Positions 34,728 to 43,886 of a stretch of DNA of 64,000 nucleotides are shown here, piece by piece. Below the pieces are notes generated by a model. The model saw nothing but the letters and a program-made list of their open reading frames with translations. It was not told where the DNA came from and did no database searches. The DNA is taken from the NCBI GenBank assembly GCA_963717255.1, contig CAVQVT010000013.1, forward strand, positions 1-64,000, read 5' to 3'. Origin of the DNA: CAIYQJ01 sp963717255 (GTDB lineage: Bacteria; Chloroflexota; Limnocylindria; Limnocylindrales; CSP1-4). The translations under genes were made by a program, and so were the position numbers. How positions within the stretch are numbered: the first letter of the stretch is position 1; every line of letters begins with the position of its first letter.

Positions 34728-35336
34728 ATGCCGGGATCCGGCCACGTGGACGCACCCTCCCCCGTCCGGGAGGGTGACTTCCTCCGCGAGATCGTCGCGG
34801 CGACGGAGGGCGACTCCCGCCTTGGGTGCTGCATCCAGTGCGGGACGTGCGGCGGTTCATGTCCGTCCGCCGCGGACATGGACCACACCCCGCGGATGCT
34901 CTTCGCGATGATCCGGGCGGGCCTGCGGGACGAGGTCCTTCGCAGCTCGACGCCGTGGATGTGCGTCTCCTGCTACTTCTGCGCGGTCCGCTGCCCGCAG
35001 GAGGTCCACATCCCGGACGTCATGTACGCAGTGAAGGCGATCGCCACCCGCGATGGCGTCATGCCCGACTCGACCGCCCCCGACTTCAGCCGGACGTTCG
35101 TTGCCAACATCCACCGCTACGGCCGCAGCTTCGAAGTCGGCCTCGCAGCCAAGCACTACCTGCGCCACTACCCGCTGCGCCTGCCCGGCATGGCGCCGAT
35201 GGGCATCGCGATGGTCACGAAGGGCCGCATGGGGTTCACGCCCCACCGGATCCGCGGGGTCGCAGGGCTCCGCGCGATCCTCGCCCGCGCCGAGGAGCTC
35301 GAGCGCGGCGGTGCTGGCCGGGAGGTGTCGGCATGA
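34728..35336 (+). CDS. hdrC: heterodisulfide reductase subunit C-like 4Fe-4S protein
   Basis: The 202-aa iron-sulfur protein has two classic cluster motifs, CIQCGTCGGSCP (about residues 36-47) and CVSCYFCAVRCP (about 82-93), followed by a conserved helical tail with FTPHRIRG. It passes electrons between HdrA and HdrB. ATG 34728 was chosen because AGGGAG lies about 11 nt upstream; the longer frame overlaps the ACT gene in another frame. It is the first of seven consecutive genes joined by short overlaps. Confidence 0.92.
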   Translation: MPGSGHVDAPSPVREGDFLREIVAATEGDSRLGCCIQCGTCGGSCPSAADMDHTPRMLFAMIRAGLRDEVLRSSTPWMCVSCYFCAVRCPQEVHIPDVMYAVKAIATRDGVMPDSTAPDFSRTFVANIHRYGRSFEVGLAAKHYLRHYPLRLPGMAPMGIAMVTKGRMGFTPHRIRGVAGLRAILARAEELERGGAGREVSA

Positions 35337-36349
35337 CCGCGACGTTCCTCTACTATCCCGGCTGCTCGATGGACGGCAGCGCGAAGGCCTATGCTTCGTC
35401 GCTCGAGGTCGTCTGCGGCGTCCTGGGCATCGACCTCCACGAGATCGACGACTGGAACTGCTGCGGCGCCAGCGAGTACTTCTCCCTCTCCCAGGCCAAG
35501 GCGCATGCGCTCGTGGGGCGCAACCTCGCCCTGGCCGAGCAGCAGCGCAACGGCTCGTCCACGCTCGTCGCCCCCTGCAGCCTCTGCTACGTCAACCTCG
35601 CGAAGACCGAGCACTACATGCGGACGGACCGCACGGTGGCATCGTCGGTGAACGCTGCGCTGGAGGCCGGCGGGCTGGCGTACACACCGGGCGCCGTGAA
35701 GGTCCGGCACCTCTTCGAGGTCGTCGTCGAGGAGATCGGACTCGACGCGGTCCACGCGGCCGTCACCCGGCCGCTCTCCGGCCTGAAGGTCGCCCCGTAC
35801 CTGGGGTGCCTCGTCACCCGGCCCGACTACGAGGGCCGGTGGGCGAGCAAGGAGCATCCGGTCGCGTTCGACCGCCTGCTCGCGTCCCTGGGCGCGGAGG
35901 TCGTCGACTTCCCCCTGCGGACCGACTGCTGCGGCGGCCACATGACGCAGATCGGCCCGTCCACCGGGTTCGAGCTCATCCGGCGACTGGTGGATGGGGC
36001 CGATCGACACGGCGCGGACATGCTCGTCACCCTCTGCCCGATGTGCCAGATGAACGTGGACGCGTACCAGGGCGAGATGAACCGCCATTTCCACACGCAC
36101 CACCACATGCCGATCCTCTTCTTCACGCAGCTCATGGGGCTCGCGTTCGGAGCGGAGGCACACGCCCTCGGGATCGGCTCGGAGGTCGTGTCCGCGCGCC
36201 ACGCGCTCGAACGGATCGGGATCGAGGTGCCGGTCGTGGAGCCGCCCCCCGACACCGCCGCCGGCCCGCCCGCGCGGTCGAAGCGCGAGAAGAGGCCGCA
36301 GGGCCTGCCGATGCCGACGATGCCGGAACAGGCGGAGGTCGACCGATGA
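35333..36349 (+). CDS. hdrB: heterodisulfide reductase subunit B-like protein
   Basis: The 338-aa protein has two cysteine-rich CCG domains: NWNCCGASEYF with APCSLCYVN, and DCCGGHM with TLCPMCQMN. In methanogens these bind the noncubane clusters that reduce the disulfide. The substrate in this bacterium is unknown. A Lys/Arg/Pro-rich tail ends the protein. The ATG overlaps the hdrC stop (ATGA). Confidence 0.94.
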   Translation: MTATFLYYPGCSMDGSAKAYASSLEVVCGVLGIDLHEIDDWNCCGASEYFSLSQAKAHALVGRNLALAEQQRNGSSTLVAPCSLCYVNLAKTEHYMRTDRTVASSVNAALEAGGLAYTPGAVKVRHLFEVVVEEIGLDAVHAAVTRPLSGLKVAPYLGCLVTRPDYEGRWASKEHPVAFDRLLASLGAEVVDFPLRTDCCGGHMTQIGPSTGFELIRRLVDGADRHGADMLVTLCPMCQMNVDAYQGEMNRHFHTHHHMPILFFTQLMGLAFGAEAHALGIGSEVVSARHALERIGIEVPVVEPPPDTAAGPPARSKREKRPQGLPMPTMPEQAEVDR

Positions 36350-38397
36350 GCGGCACGCAGCAGGAGCGCATCGGCGTCTACGTCTGCCACTGCGGGAGCA
36401 ACATCGCCGCCACGGTGGACGTGGAGGCGGTCCGCGATTGGGCCGCGGAGAGGCTGGGCGACCACGGCGTCGTGATCGCCCGCGACAACAAGTTCATGTG
36501 CGCGAGCACCGGGCAGGAGCTCATCGAGAACGACATCAAGGAGCTCGGGCTCACGCGGGTCGTCGTGGCGGCGTGCTCGCCGCACATGCACGAGAAGACC
36601 TTCCGGGGAGCCTGCCGGCGCGCCGGCCTGAACCCGTACCTCTGCGAGCTCGTGTCGATCCGCGAGCAGGACTCGTGGGTCCACACGGACCGCGTCGCGG
36701 CCACCGCGAAGGCCGAGGCGATCGTCGCCGGCGGCGTGTACCGCGTGGCCCACTCCGAGGCGCTCGAGCCCTTCCGCGTCCCGATCGACCCGGCGACCCT
36801 CGTCGTCGGTGGCGGCATCGCCGGGATCTCCGCGGCGCTCGAGATCGCGGACGCCGGGTTCCCGGTCCACCTCGTCGAGCGCGAGCCGTCGATCGGCGGT
36901 CACATGGCCCAGTTCGACAAGACCTTCCCCACGCTCGACTGCGCGGCGTGCATCCTCACGCCGCGGATGGTCACCGCCGGGATGCACCAGAACATCACGC
37001 TCCACACCTGGAGCGAGGTGACGGACGTCGCCGGCTACGTGGGCAACTTCACGGTGACGATCAAGCACCGCGCACGGTACGTGGACGCGGCGCTGTGCAC
37101 CGGGTGCGGGATCTGCCAGGAGAAGTGCCCGGTCAAGGTCGTCGACACCCGCTACGAGGCCGGCCTGGGCTACCGCAAGGGCGTCTACACCCCGTTCCCG
37201 CAGGCCGTCCCCAAGTACCCGGTCATCGACGTCGAGAACTGCATCTACTTCGAGAAGGGCACGTGCGGGGCGTGCAAGAAGCTCTGCCCGACCGGAGCGA
37301 TCGACTTCGAGCAGCAGGACGAGGAGGTCACGGTCAAGGTCGGCAACATCATCATCGCCACCGGCTTCGAGCTTTTCGACGCCCGACGGGTGGAGCAGTA
37401 CGGCTACGGCCGGATGCCCAACGTCTTCACGAGCCTCGAGTTCGAGCGGATGAGCAACGCGGCCGGACCCACGTCCGGGCGGATCGTCCTTCGCGACGGG
37501 GTGACCGAGCCGAAGGCGGTCGGCATCATCCACTGCGTCGGCAGCCGCGACCGCAACTACAACAACTACTGCTCCGCGATCTGCTGCATGCAGAGCCTGA
37601 AGTTCGCGCACCTCGTGCGGGAGCACACGGACGCGACCGTCTACGAGTTCTACATCGACATCCGGGCGCCGGGGAAGGCGTTCGACGAGTTCTACCAGCG
37701 GGTCATGGAGGAGGGGTCGGTCTTCGTCCGCGGGCGCGTGGCCGCCGTAACGGACGACGTCCGCCTGCCCGACGAGGAGGCCGAGCAGGGCCGCCTCATC
37801 GTGAGCGTCGAGGACACGCTCGTCGGTCGCCAGCGACGGATCCCGGTGGACATGGTCATCCTGTCCTCCGGGCTGGAGCCGGCGGCCGATGCGCAGGAGG
37901 TCGCCCGGCGGTTCGGCATCACGTGCAGCGCCGACGGATGGGTCATCGAGCGGCATCCCAAGCTCGACCCCGTCGCGACGATGACCGAGGGGGTCTTCGC
38001 CGCCGGGTGCGCGCTCGGTCCGCGCGACATCCCGTCCAGCGTCGCGAACGGCGCCGCCGCTGCGGCGCGCGTCCTCGCCCGCATCCAGGAGGGCGAGCTG
38101 GCGCTCGAGCCGGTCCGCGCGACCGTGGACCAGGCACGGTGCTCCGGCTGCCGCATCTGCAACGACCTCTGCCCGTACAGCGCGATCGTCTACCACGGCT
38201 GGGAGCAGGTCTCCGAGGTGAACCCGGCGCTCTGCCAGGGCTGCGGCGTGTGCATCGCGGCGTGCCCTGCGGGCGCGATCAGCGGCTCGGGCTTCTCCGA
38301 CATCCAGATCCTCAGCCAGATCGACGGGCTCCTCACCGCACTGGGCTCGTCGCCACCGGACACGGTGGTCGAGGAGCGGGAGGCTGTGCCGGTATGA
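36346..38397 (+). CDS. hdrA: heterodisulfide reductase subunit A-like flavoprotein
   Basis: The 683-aa protein carries the electron-bifurcating FAD of Hdr complexes. Its N-terminal HdrA domain (VYVCHCGSNIAATVD, ACSPHMHEKTFRG) precedes the FAD motif VVGGGIAGISAALEIADAGF with the characteristic DCAACIL. Ferredoxin motifs follow: CTGCGICQEKCP and CGACKKLCP in the middle, CSGCRICNDLCP and CQGCGVCIAACP at the C-terminus. The ATG overlaps the hdrB stop. It is a full-length HdrA without the extra selenocysteine or fused domains seen elsewhere. Confidence 0.95.
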   Translation: MSGTQQERIGVYVCHCGSNIAATVDVEAVRDWAAERLGDHGVVIARDNKFMCASTGQELIENDIKELGLTRVVVAACSPHMHEKTFRGACRRAGLNPYLCELVSIREQDSWVHTDRVAATAKAEAIVAGGVYRVAHSEALEPFRVPIDPATLVVGGGIAGISAALEIADAGFPVHLVEREPSIGGHMAQFDKTFPTLDCAACILTPRMVTAGMHQNITLHTWSEVTDVAGYVGNFTVTIKHRARYVDAALCTGCGICQEKCPVKVVDTRYEAGLGYRKGVYTPFPQAVPKYPVIDVENCIYFEKGTCGACKKLCPTGAIDFEQQDEEVTVKVGNIIIATGFELFDARRVEQYGYGRMPNVFTSLEFERMSNAAGPTSGRIVLRDGVTEPKAVGIIHCVGSRDRNYNNYCSAICCMQSLKFAHLVREHTDATVYEFYIDIRAPGKAFDEFYQRVMEEGSVFVRGRVAAVTDDVRLPDEEAEQGRLIVSVEDTLVGRQRRIPVDMVILSSGLEPAADAQEVARRFGITCSADGWVIERHPKLDPVATMTEGVFAAGCALGPRDIPSSVANGAAAAARVLARIQEGELALEPVRATVDQARCSGCRICNDLCPYSAIVYHGWEQVSEVNPALCQGCGVCIAACPAGAISGSGFSDIQILSQIDGLLTALGSSPPDTVVEEREAVPV

Positions 38398-38969
38398 GCG
38401 CGACCACGACCCACGCGGGCGCGACGCCCGGGGCGAAGGGTGGCCGCTTCGAGCCGGTCATCCTGGCCTTCACCTGCAACTGGTGCAGCTACCGCGCGGC
38501 GGACCTGGCGGGGACCGCGCGCATGAAGTACCCGCCCAACGTCCGCCTCGTCCGCTTCATGTGCTCCGGGCGCATGGACCCCACGTTCGTCATGCGGGCC
38601 TTCGTCGACGGTGCGGACGCGGTCGTCCTCACCGGCTGCTGGCCGGCGGACTGCCACTATCGGATCCAGAACGTGAAAGCGCTCCGGCGCTTCATCCTGC
38701 TCCGGCGCGTCCTCGAGTCGATGGGGATCGAGCCCGCGCGCTTCCAGCGCTTCTACGCCAGCGCGGCGGAGGGCCAGCAGCTCGCCGACGCGTTCGACCG
38801 GATCGTGGAGGAGGTGCGCGCCCTCGGCCCGCTCGACTGGGCTGGTCGGCACGCCGTGTACGTCGTGCCGACGGTCGGGGAACCCCCGGCCCCGTCCGCG
38901 GCTGGGGCCGCCCCGGTGCAGGCCCCCGCGCCACCGGCCGACCGCGAGTTCGCGGAGGTGACCGCATGA
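38394..38969 (+). CDS. mvhD: MvhD-like hydrogenase iron-sulfur (2Fe-2S) subunit
   Basis: The 191-aa electron connector between hydrogenase and HdrA has cysteines in FTCNWCSYRAADLAG, RFMCSGRMDP and TGCWPADCHYRIQN, matching MvhD. A disordered Ala/Pro tail follows residue 165. The ATG overlaps the hdrA stop, fitting a stoichiometric complex. Confidence 0.94.
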   Translation: MSATTTHAGATPGAKGGRFEPVILAFTCNWCSYRAADLAGTARMKYPPNVRLVRFMCSGRMDPTFVMRAFVDGADAVVLTGCWPADCHYRIQNVKALRRFILLRRVLESMGIEPARFQRFYASAAEGQQLADAFDRIVEEVRALGPLDWAGRHAVYVVPTVGEPPAPSAAGAAPVQAPAPPADREFAEVTA

Positions 38970-40024
38970 CCGGCAAGCCGCGCCTCGCGATGTACTGGGC
39001 GGCCGCCTGTGGCGGCTGCGACATCGCGGTCCTCAACCTCGGCGAGGCCCTCGTCGACGTGGGGAACCGCTTCGACGTGGTCTTCTGGCCCGCCGTGATG
39101 GACACGAAGTACGCGGACGTCGAGGCGATGCCGGACGCGTCCATCGACATCACCCTGTTCTGCGGCGGGATCCGCAACGACGAGAACGAGCACCTCGCCC
39201 ACCTGCTGCGGGCGAAGTCGAAGATCCTCGTGGCATTCGGGTCGTGCGCGAGCGAGGGGTGCATCCCCGGGCTCGCCAACCTCTCGACCGTCGACGAGAT
39301 CCTCGACGCGTCATACGCGGGCGAGACGACCGAGAATCCCGACGGCATCCGGCCGGTCCCGGCGTGGCCGTGGGACGGGGCGATGCTCCGGATCCCCACC
39401 TTCGCACCGCTCCTCCGCACGCTCGACCAGGTGGTCCCGGTGGACTACACCGTCCCCGGCTGCCCGCCCGAGACGAAGCGGATCGGGGACGTCATCGAGC
39501 TCGTCGGGAAGGCTCTCGACGGGACGGCGGTCCTGCCGCCACCCGGGTCGGTCCTTGGGGCCGGGACGTCCACCGTCTGCGACGAGTGCAGCCGCGAGCG
39601 GAACGTGAAACGCATCGCGGCATTCCGCCGGATCACCGAGATCGCCACCATCGACCCGCAGCTCTGCCTCCTGGAGCAGGGGATCCCCTGCAATGGGCCG
39701 GCGACCCGGGACGGCTGCGGCGCCCTCTGCCCCGCCGCCGCGGCGCCGTGCATCGGCTGCTACGGGGCCGCCGACGGCGTCCTCGACTACGGCGCCCGCC
39801 TGATGTCCGCGTTCGCGTCCGTCGTGGACGCGGACGAGCCCGAGGAGATCGAGCGCATCCTCGACGGCATCGTCGACCCGGTCGGCCAGTTCTACCGGTT
39901 CAGCCTCGCGTCGTCGCTCTTGCGCGGCGCGCGCGCGGCGACCACCGACGCGTCACGGGCGACGACCCCGGAGGCCGCTCCGCCGGAGCCCGTCCTCGCC
40001 GCGGCGGGAGGACCCACGAGATGA
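38966..40024 (+). CDS. NiFe-hydrogenase small subunit (MvhG-like)
   Basis: The 352-aa iron-sulfur subunit passes electrons from the NiFe site. Proximal cluster cysteines are in AACGGCDIAVL, GSCASEGCIPG and VPGCPPETKRI. A C-terminal extension with CDECSRERN, LCLLEQGIPC, GCGALCP and CIGCYG supplies further clusters, typical of group 3 enzymes. There is no Tat signal, so it is cytoplasmic. The ATG overlaps the mvhD stop. Confidence 0.93.
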   Translation: MTGKPRLAMYWAAACGGCDIAVLNLGEALVDVGNRFDVVFWPAVMDTKYADVEAMPDASIDITLFCGGIRNDENEHLAHLLRAKSKILVAFGSCASEGCIPGLANLSTVDEILDASYAGETTENPDGIRPVPAWPWDGAMLRIPTFAPLLRTLDQVVPVDYTVPGCPPETKRIGDVIELVGKALDGTAVLPPPGSVLGAGTSTVCDECSRERNVKRIAAFRRITEIATIDPQLCLLEQGIPCNGPATRDGCGALCPAAAAPCIGCYGAADGVLDYGARLMSAFASVVDADEPEEIERILDGIVDPVGQFYRFSLASSLLRGARAATTDASRATTPEAAPPEPVLAAAGGPTR

Positions 40025-41511
40025 CCACCCAGCTCACCATCGACCCCATCACCCGTCTGGAGGGGCACGGGAAGATCGAGATCTTCCTCGACGACTCCGG
40101 CGAGGTCGCGCGGACGGCGTTCCAGGTCCCGGAGCTCCGGGGCTTCGAGCGCTTCTGCGTCGGCCGGCCGGTGGAGGAGATGCCGACCCTCACCGCGCGG
40201 ATCTGCGGCGTCTGCCCGGAGGCCCACCACATGGCGGCCGCGAAGGCCGCCGACGCCGTCTACGGCGTGGACCCGCCCCGGCCGGCGAAGCTCCTCCGCG
40301 AGCTGCTCTACTCGGCCTTCTACGTGGCCGACCACACCACCCACTTCTACGCCCTCTCGGGCCCGGATTTCCTCGTCGGGCCGGACGCGCCGGTGGAGGA
40401 CCGCAACCTCCTCGGCGTCATCCGGAAGGTGGGGATGGACGTGGGCTCAAAGGTCATCGAGGCGCGCCGGCGGGGCCACGCGATCATCGAGACCATCGGC
40501 GGGCGGAAGGTCCACCCGTGCACCTCGGTTCCCGGCGGCCTGACGAAGGGGATCACCGAGGCGGAGCGCGGTGCGATCGAGGTCTCCGGGCGCTGGATGG
40601 TCGACTTCGCCGCCTTCAGCCTGGATCTCTGGGACGCCGCGATCATGGCGAACCCCGAGTACGTGGAGATGATCCGCGGCGACGCGTATGCCCACGAGAC
40701 CTACTACATGGGGATGGTGGACGAGAAGGGCAAGGTCGCCTTCTACGACGGCCGCGTCCGCGTCGTCGCACCCGACGGCGAGATGCTCGGGGAGTACGCG
40801 CCGGCGGAGTACGGCGAGTGGATCGCCGAGCGGGTGGAACCCTGGACCTACCTCAAGTTCCCGTACCTGAAGAAGGTCGGGTGGCGCGGGTTCGTGGACG
40901 GCAAGGACAGCGGCGTCTACGTCGCGATGCCGCTCGCGCGCCTCAACGTGGCCGACGGGATGGCCACCCCGAGGGCGCAGGAGGCGTACGAGCGCTTCTA
41001 CGCCACCCTGGCGCCGGCCGGCCCCGATGGCCGGAAGCGGTTGGTGCACCAGCGGCTGGCCGCCCACTGGGCCCGGCTCGTCGAGCTCATGCAGGCGGCC
41101 GAGAAGGTCGTCGAGCTCGCCACCGACCCCGACATCACCTCGCCGGACATCCGCGCCCTGCCCACGCAGACCCCCACCGAGGGCGTGGGGACGGTGGAGG
41201 CGCCCAGGGGCACCCTCACCCACCACTACCGGACCGACGAGCGGGGGATCCTGACGTCGGTGAACCTCATCGTCGGCACGACGAACAACCACGCCCCGAT
41301 CGCCATGTCGATCGAGCGGGCCGCCCGGAGCCTCATCCACGGCGGCGAGGTCGTGGGCCCCGGGCTCCTCAACCGCGTGGAGATGGCCTTCCGGGCGTAC
41401 GACCCGTGCTTCGGGTGCGCGACCCACGCGCTCCCGGGCCAGATGCCGCTCGAGGTGGTGATCCGCGACGCGGACGGGAACGTGGTCGATGAGCTCCGGC
41501 AGCACTGCTGA
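40021..41511 (+). CDS. NiFe-hydrogenase large subunit (MvhA-like, group 3)
   Basis: The 496-aa catalytic subunit splits or forms H2. The Ni ligands are in RICGVCPEAHH near the N-terminus and DPCFGCATH near the C-terminus. A 27-residue tail after that His, ending in RQHC, would be removed by the maturation protease. The sequence fits group 3 (Mvh/F420-type) better than uptake enzymes. The ATG overlaps the small-subunit stop. No hyp maturation genes are in the window apart from the protease. Confidence 0.94.
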   Translation: MTTQLTIDPITRLEGHGKIEIFLDDSGEVARTAFQVPELRGFERFCVGRPVEEMPTLTARICGVCPEAHHMAAAKAADAVYGVDPPRPAKLLRELLYSAFYVADHTTHFYALSGPDFLVGPDAPVEDRNLLGVIRKVGMDVGSKVIEARRRGHAIIETIGGRKVHPCTSVPGGLTKGITEAERGAIEVSGRWMVDFAAFSLDLWDAAIMANPEYVEMIRGDAYAHETYYMGMVDEKGKVAFYDGRVRVVAPDGEMLGEYAPAEYGEWIAERVEPWTYLKFPYLKKVGWRGFVDGKDSGVYVAMPLARLNVADGMATPRAQEAYERFYATLAPAGPDGRKRLVHQRLAAHWARLVELMQAAEKVVELATDPDITSPDIRALPTQTPTEGVGTVEAPRGTLTHHYRTDERGILTSVNLIVGTTNNHAPIAMSIERAARSLIHGGEVVGPGLLNRVEMAFRAYDPCFGCATHALPGQMPLEVVIRDADGNVVDELRQHC

Positions 41512-42085
41512 GCAGGGCGGGGCGCCGGGGGTCGCCGCTGCTCGGGCGCGGGTCCTGCCGCCTGCGGGCGTCCCCCGTCGCCTGCGGGCCGCCGGGCCGG
41601 TCCTCGTCGTGGGCCTCGGGAACCCGCTCCTGGGCGACGATGCGGTCGGCTGGCGCGTGGTGGAGGAGCTGGAGCGCCGGCTCGCGTCGCCTGGCCCGCC
41701 GCCCGAGGCCGACGGCCGGGCCATCGAGACCGACGTCCTCGCCGTCGGCGGGATCGGGCTGATGGAGCGGCTCGTCGGCGCGCCGCGCGCGATCCTGGTG
41801 GACGCGGTCGAGACCGGCACCGTCCCCCCGGGGACCGTCGGATGCCGGCGCCTGTCCGAGATCCCGATCCGCGCCGCGACCCACCTCGACGGGACCCACG
41901 ACATGCCGCTGCCGGCCGCACTCGCGGCCGGCCGGGCTCTCGGGGCCGAGATCCCCGACGACATCCTCGTCGTCGCGATCGAGGCGTACCGCACGGACGT
42001 CTTCTCGGCGGATCTCAGCCCGGCGGTCGCGGCGGCCGTCCCGCGGGCGGTGCAGGCCGTCCTGGCCTCCATCGCGGCCGGATGA
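41489..42085 (+). CDS. hydrogenase maturation protease (HyaD/HycI family)
   Basis: The 198-aa endopeptidase trims the large-subunit tail after Ni insertion. VVGLGNPLLGDDAVGW, VDAVETG and THDMPLPAAL hold the metal-binding acidic and His residues. The ATG lies 23 nt inside the large-subunit gene, which supports a dedicated pair. The N-terminal 35 residues are low-complexity, and a later start is possible. Confidence 0.92.
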   Translation: MSSGSTAEQGGAPGVAAARARVLPPAGVPRRLRAAGPVLVVGLGNPLLGDDAVGWRVVEELERRLASPGPPPEADGRAIETDVLAVGGIGLMERLVGAPRAILVDAVETGTVPPGTVGCRRLSEIPIRAATHLDGTHDMPLPAALAAGRALGAEIPDDILVVAIEAYRTDVFSADLSPAVAAAVPRAVQAVLASIAAG

Positions 42086-42260
42086 CCCCCCGGGCGGGGG
42101 CCGGACGGGACTCCCGTGCAGGCCGGACGGGGGCTGGTCGCGATCCGGACGCTGGGGTAGGCTCGACCCAACGGCGCGTCATGCGGGCCGCCTCTGGCGG
42201 TCGGGCCGCGTCACTCCACGAGCGCACGAACAAGACGTCCCCATTTCCCAGGAGGTGCAC

Positions 42261-43790
42261 GTGTCCATCGAGGTCCCGACCGCCGAGAGCGCGGTCCTGC
42301 CCATCCTCTCCCACTACATCGACGGCACCGCGGTCGAGGTCCTCCCCGAGAAGACGGCCCCGGTGTACAACCCCGCGACCGGCCAGGTCATCGCCCGCGT
42401 CCCGCGCGGCGGCCAGGCCGAGGTCGACGCCGCGGTCGTCGCGGCGAAGGCCGCCTTCCCGGCGTGGCGCGACATGCCCCTCATCGCGCGGAGCAACATC
42501 TTCTTCCAGTTCCGGAACCTCATGTACGAGCACCGCGAGGAGCTCGCCCGCCTGATCACCCGCGACCACGGCAAGACGTTCCCCGACGCCCTCGCCGAGG
42601 TCCTCCGCGGGATCGAGACGATCGACTTCGCCTGCGGCCTCCCGGTGCACCTCGCCGGGATGATGACGCCCAACGTCTCCTCCAAGGTCGACGCGTTCAC
42701 CCTGCGCGCCCCGCTCGGCGTCGTCGCGGCGATCACGCCCTTCAACTTCCCGGTCATGGTCCCGACCTGGATCTACCCGATCGCCCTCATGTGCGGCAAC
42801 ACGGTGATCCTCAAGCCGTCGAGCCACACCCCGGGTGCGACCCAGCTGCAGGCCGAGCTCTGGACGAAGGCCGGCGGCCCCGACGGCACGTTCAACATCG
42901 TGTACGGCGGCCGCGAGGCGGTCGCGGCGATCGTCGAGCACAAGGACATCAAGGCCATCCAGTTCGTCGGCTCCACGGCAGTCGGCCGGTACGTCTTCGA
43001 GGAGGGCACCAAGCGCGGCAAGCGCGTGGGCGCCTACACCTCCGCGAAGAACGCGATGCTCGTGCTGCCGGACGCGGACCTCGATCTGGTCGCGGACGCG
43101 GCGGTCGCCTCGGGCTACGGCTCCGCCGGCGAGCGCTGCATGGCCCAGACGCTCATGGTGGCGGTCGGCGACACCGGCGAGCGCCTCAAGCCCAAGATCC
43201 TCGAGCGGATCGCCAGGCTCAAGATCGGCGACGGCATGGAGCCGGGCGTCGACATGGGCCCGATGTACTCCACGGAACACCGCGCGTCGGTCGTCAAGTG
43301 GATCGACACCGGCGAGGCCGAGGGCGCCGAGCTCCTCGTCGACGGCCGCACGTTCCAGGGTCCCAATCCCGACGGCTTCTTCCTCGGCGTCACGCTCTTC
43401 GACCACGTGACCCCGGAGATGCAGATCTACCAGGAGGAGATCTTCGGCCCGGTCTTCGGGATCGTGTACGCCGACACGTTCGAGGAGGGCCTCAAGCTCA
43501 TCAACGACCACAAGTACGCCAACGGCACCGCGGTCTTCACGACCGACGGCGGCGCCGCCCGGCGGTTCAAGCTCGAGGTCGAGGTCCCGATGATCGGCGT
43601 CAACGTGCCGATCCCGGTCCCCGCCGGCTACATGAGCTTCTCCGGGTCGAAGGAGTCCGCGATCGGCGACCTCGCGATGCGCGGCGAGGACGGCGTCCGC
43701 TTCTTCACCCAGCAGAAGATGGTCACCGAGCGCTGGCCGGAGCCCGGCAAGCAGGGGCCGCTGAGCCTCGTCTTCCCCGGCAACTCCTAG
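42261..43790 (+). CDS. mmsA: CoA-acylating methylmalonate-semialdehyde dehydrogenase
   Basis: The 509-aa aldehyde dehydrogenase converts methylmalonate or malonate semialdehyde to propionyl- or acetyl-CoA in valine, beta-alanine and inositol breakdown. RDHGKTFPDALAEVLRGIET, TPFNFPVMVPTWIYP and the active-site Cys in GSAGERCMAQ are typical of this CoA-dependent family. GTG 42261 is chosen because AGGAGG lies 5 nt upstream and overlaps the alternative GTG at 42255. It is preceded by a 175-nt gap and followed by a hairpin, so it is probably monocistronic. Confidence 0.93.
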   Translation: MSIEVPTAESAVLPILSHYIDGTAVEVLPEKTAPVYNPATGQVIARVPRGGQAEVDAAVVAAKAAFPAWRDMPLIARSNIFFQFRNLMYEHREELARLITRDHGKTFPDALAEVLRGIETIDFACGLPVHLAGMMTPNVSSKVDAFTLRAPLGVVAAITPFNFPVMVPTWIYPIALMCGNTVILKPSSHTPGATQLQAELWTKAGGPDGTFNIVYGGREAVAAIVEHKDIKAIQFVGSTAVGRYVFEEGTKRGKRVGAYTSAKNAMLVLPDADLDLVADAAVASGYGSAGERCMAQTLMVAVGDTGERLKPKILERIARLKIGDGMEPGVDMGPMYSTEHRASVVKWIDTGEAEGAELLVDGRTFQGPNPDGFFLGVTLFDHVTPEMQIYQEEIFGPVFGIVYADTFEEGLKLINDHKYANGTAVFTTDGGAARRFKLEVEVPMIGVNVPIPVPAGYMSFSGSKESAIGDLAMRGEDGVRFFTQQKMVTERWPEPGKQGPLSLVFPGNS

Positions 43791-43818
43791 GCGTCCGCGG
43801 CACCACGCCCCCACGATC

Positions 43819-43854
43819 GACGGCCGCGCCGGGCACCTGCCCGGCGCGGCCGTC
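43819..43854 (+). terminator. terminator-like hairpin after mmsA
   Basis: Perfect 15-bp arms, GACGGCCGCGCCGGG and complement, with a 6-nt loop (CACCTG), lie 28 nt after the stop. No T run follows. Confidence 0.65.
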
Positions 43855-43886
43855 ACGCGTCTCCGGGGCGGCGCTACCATCCGTCC

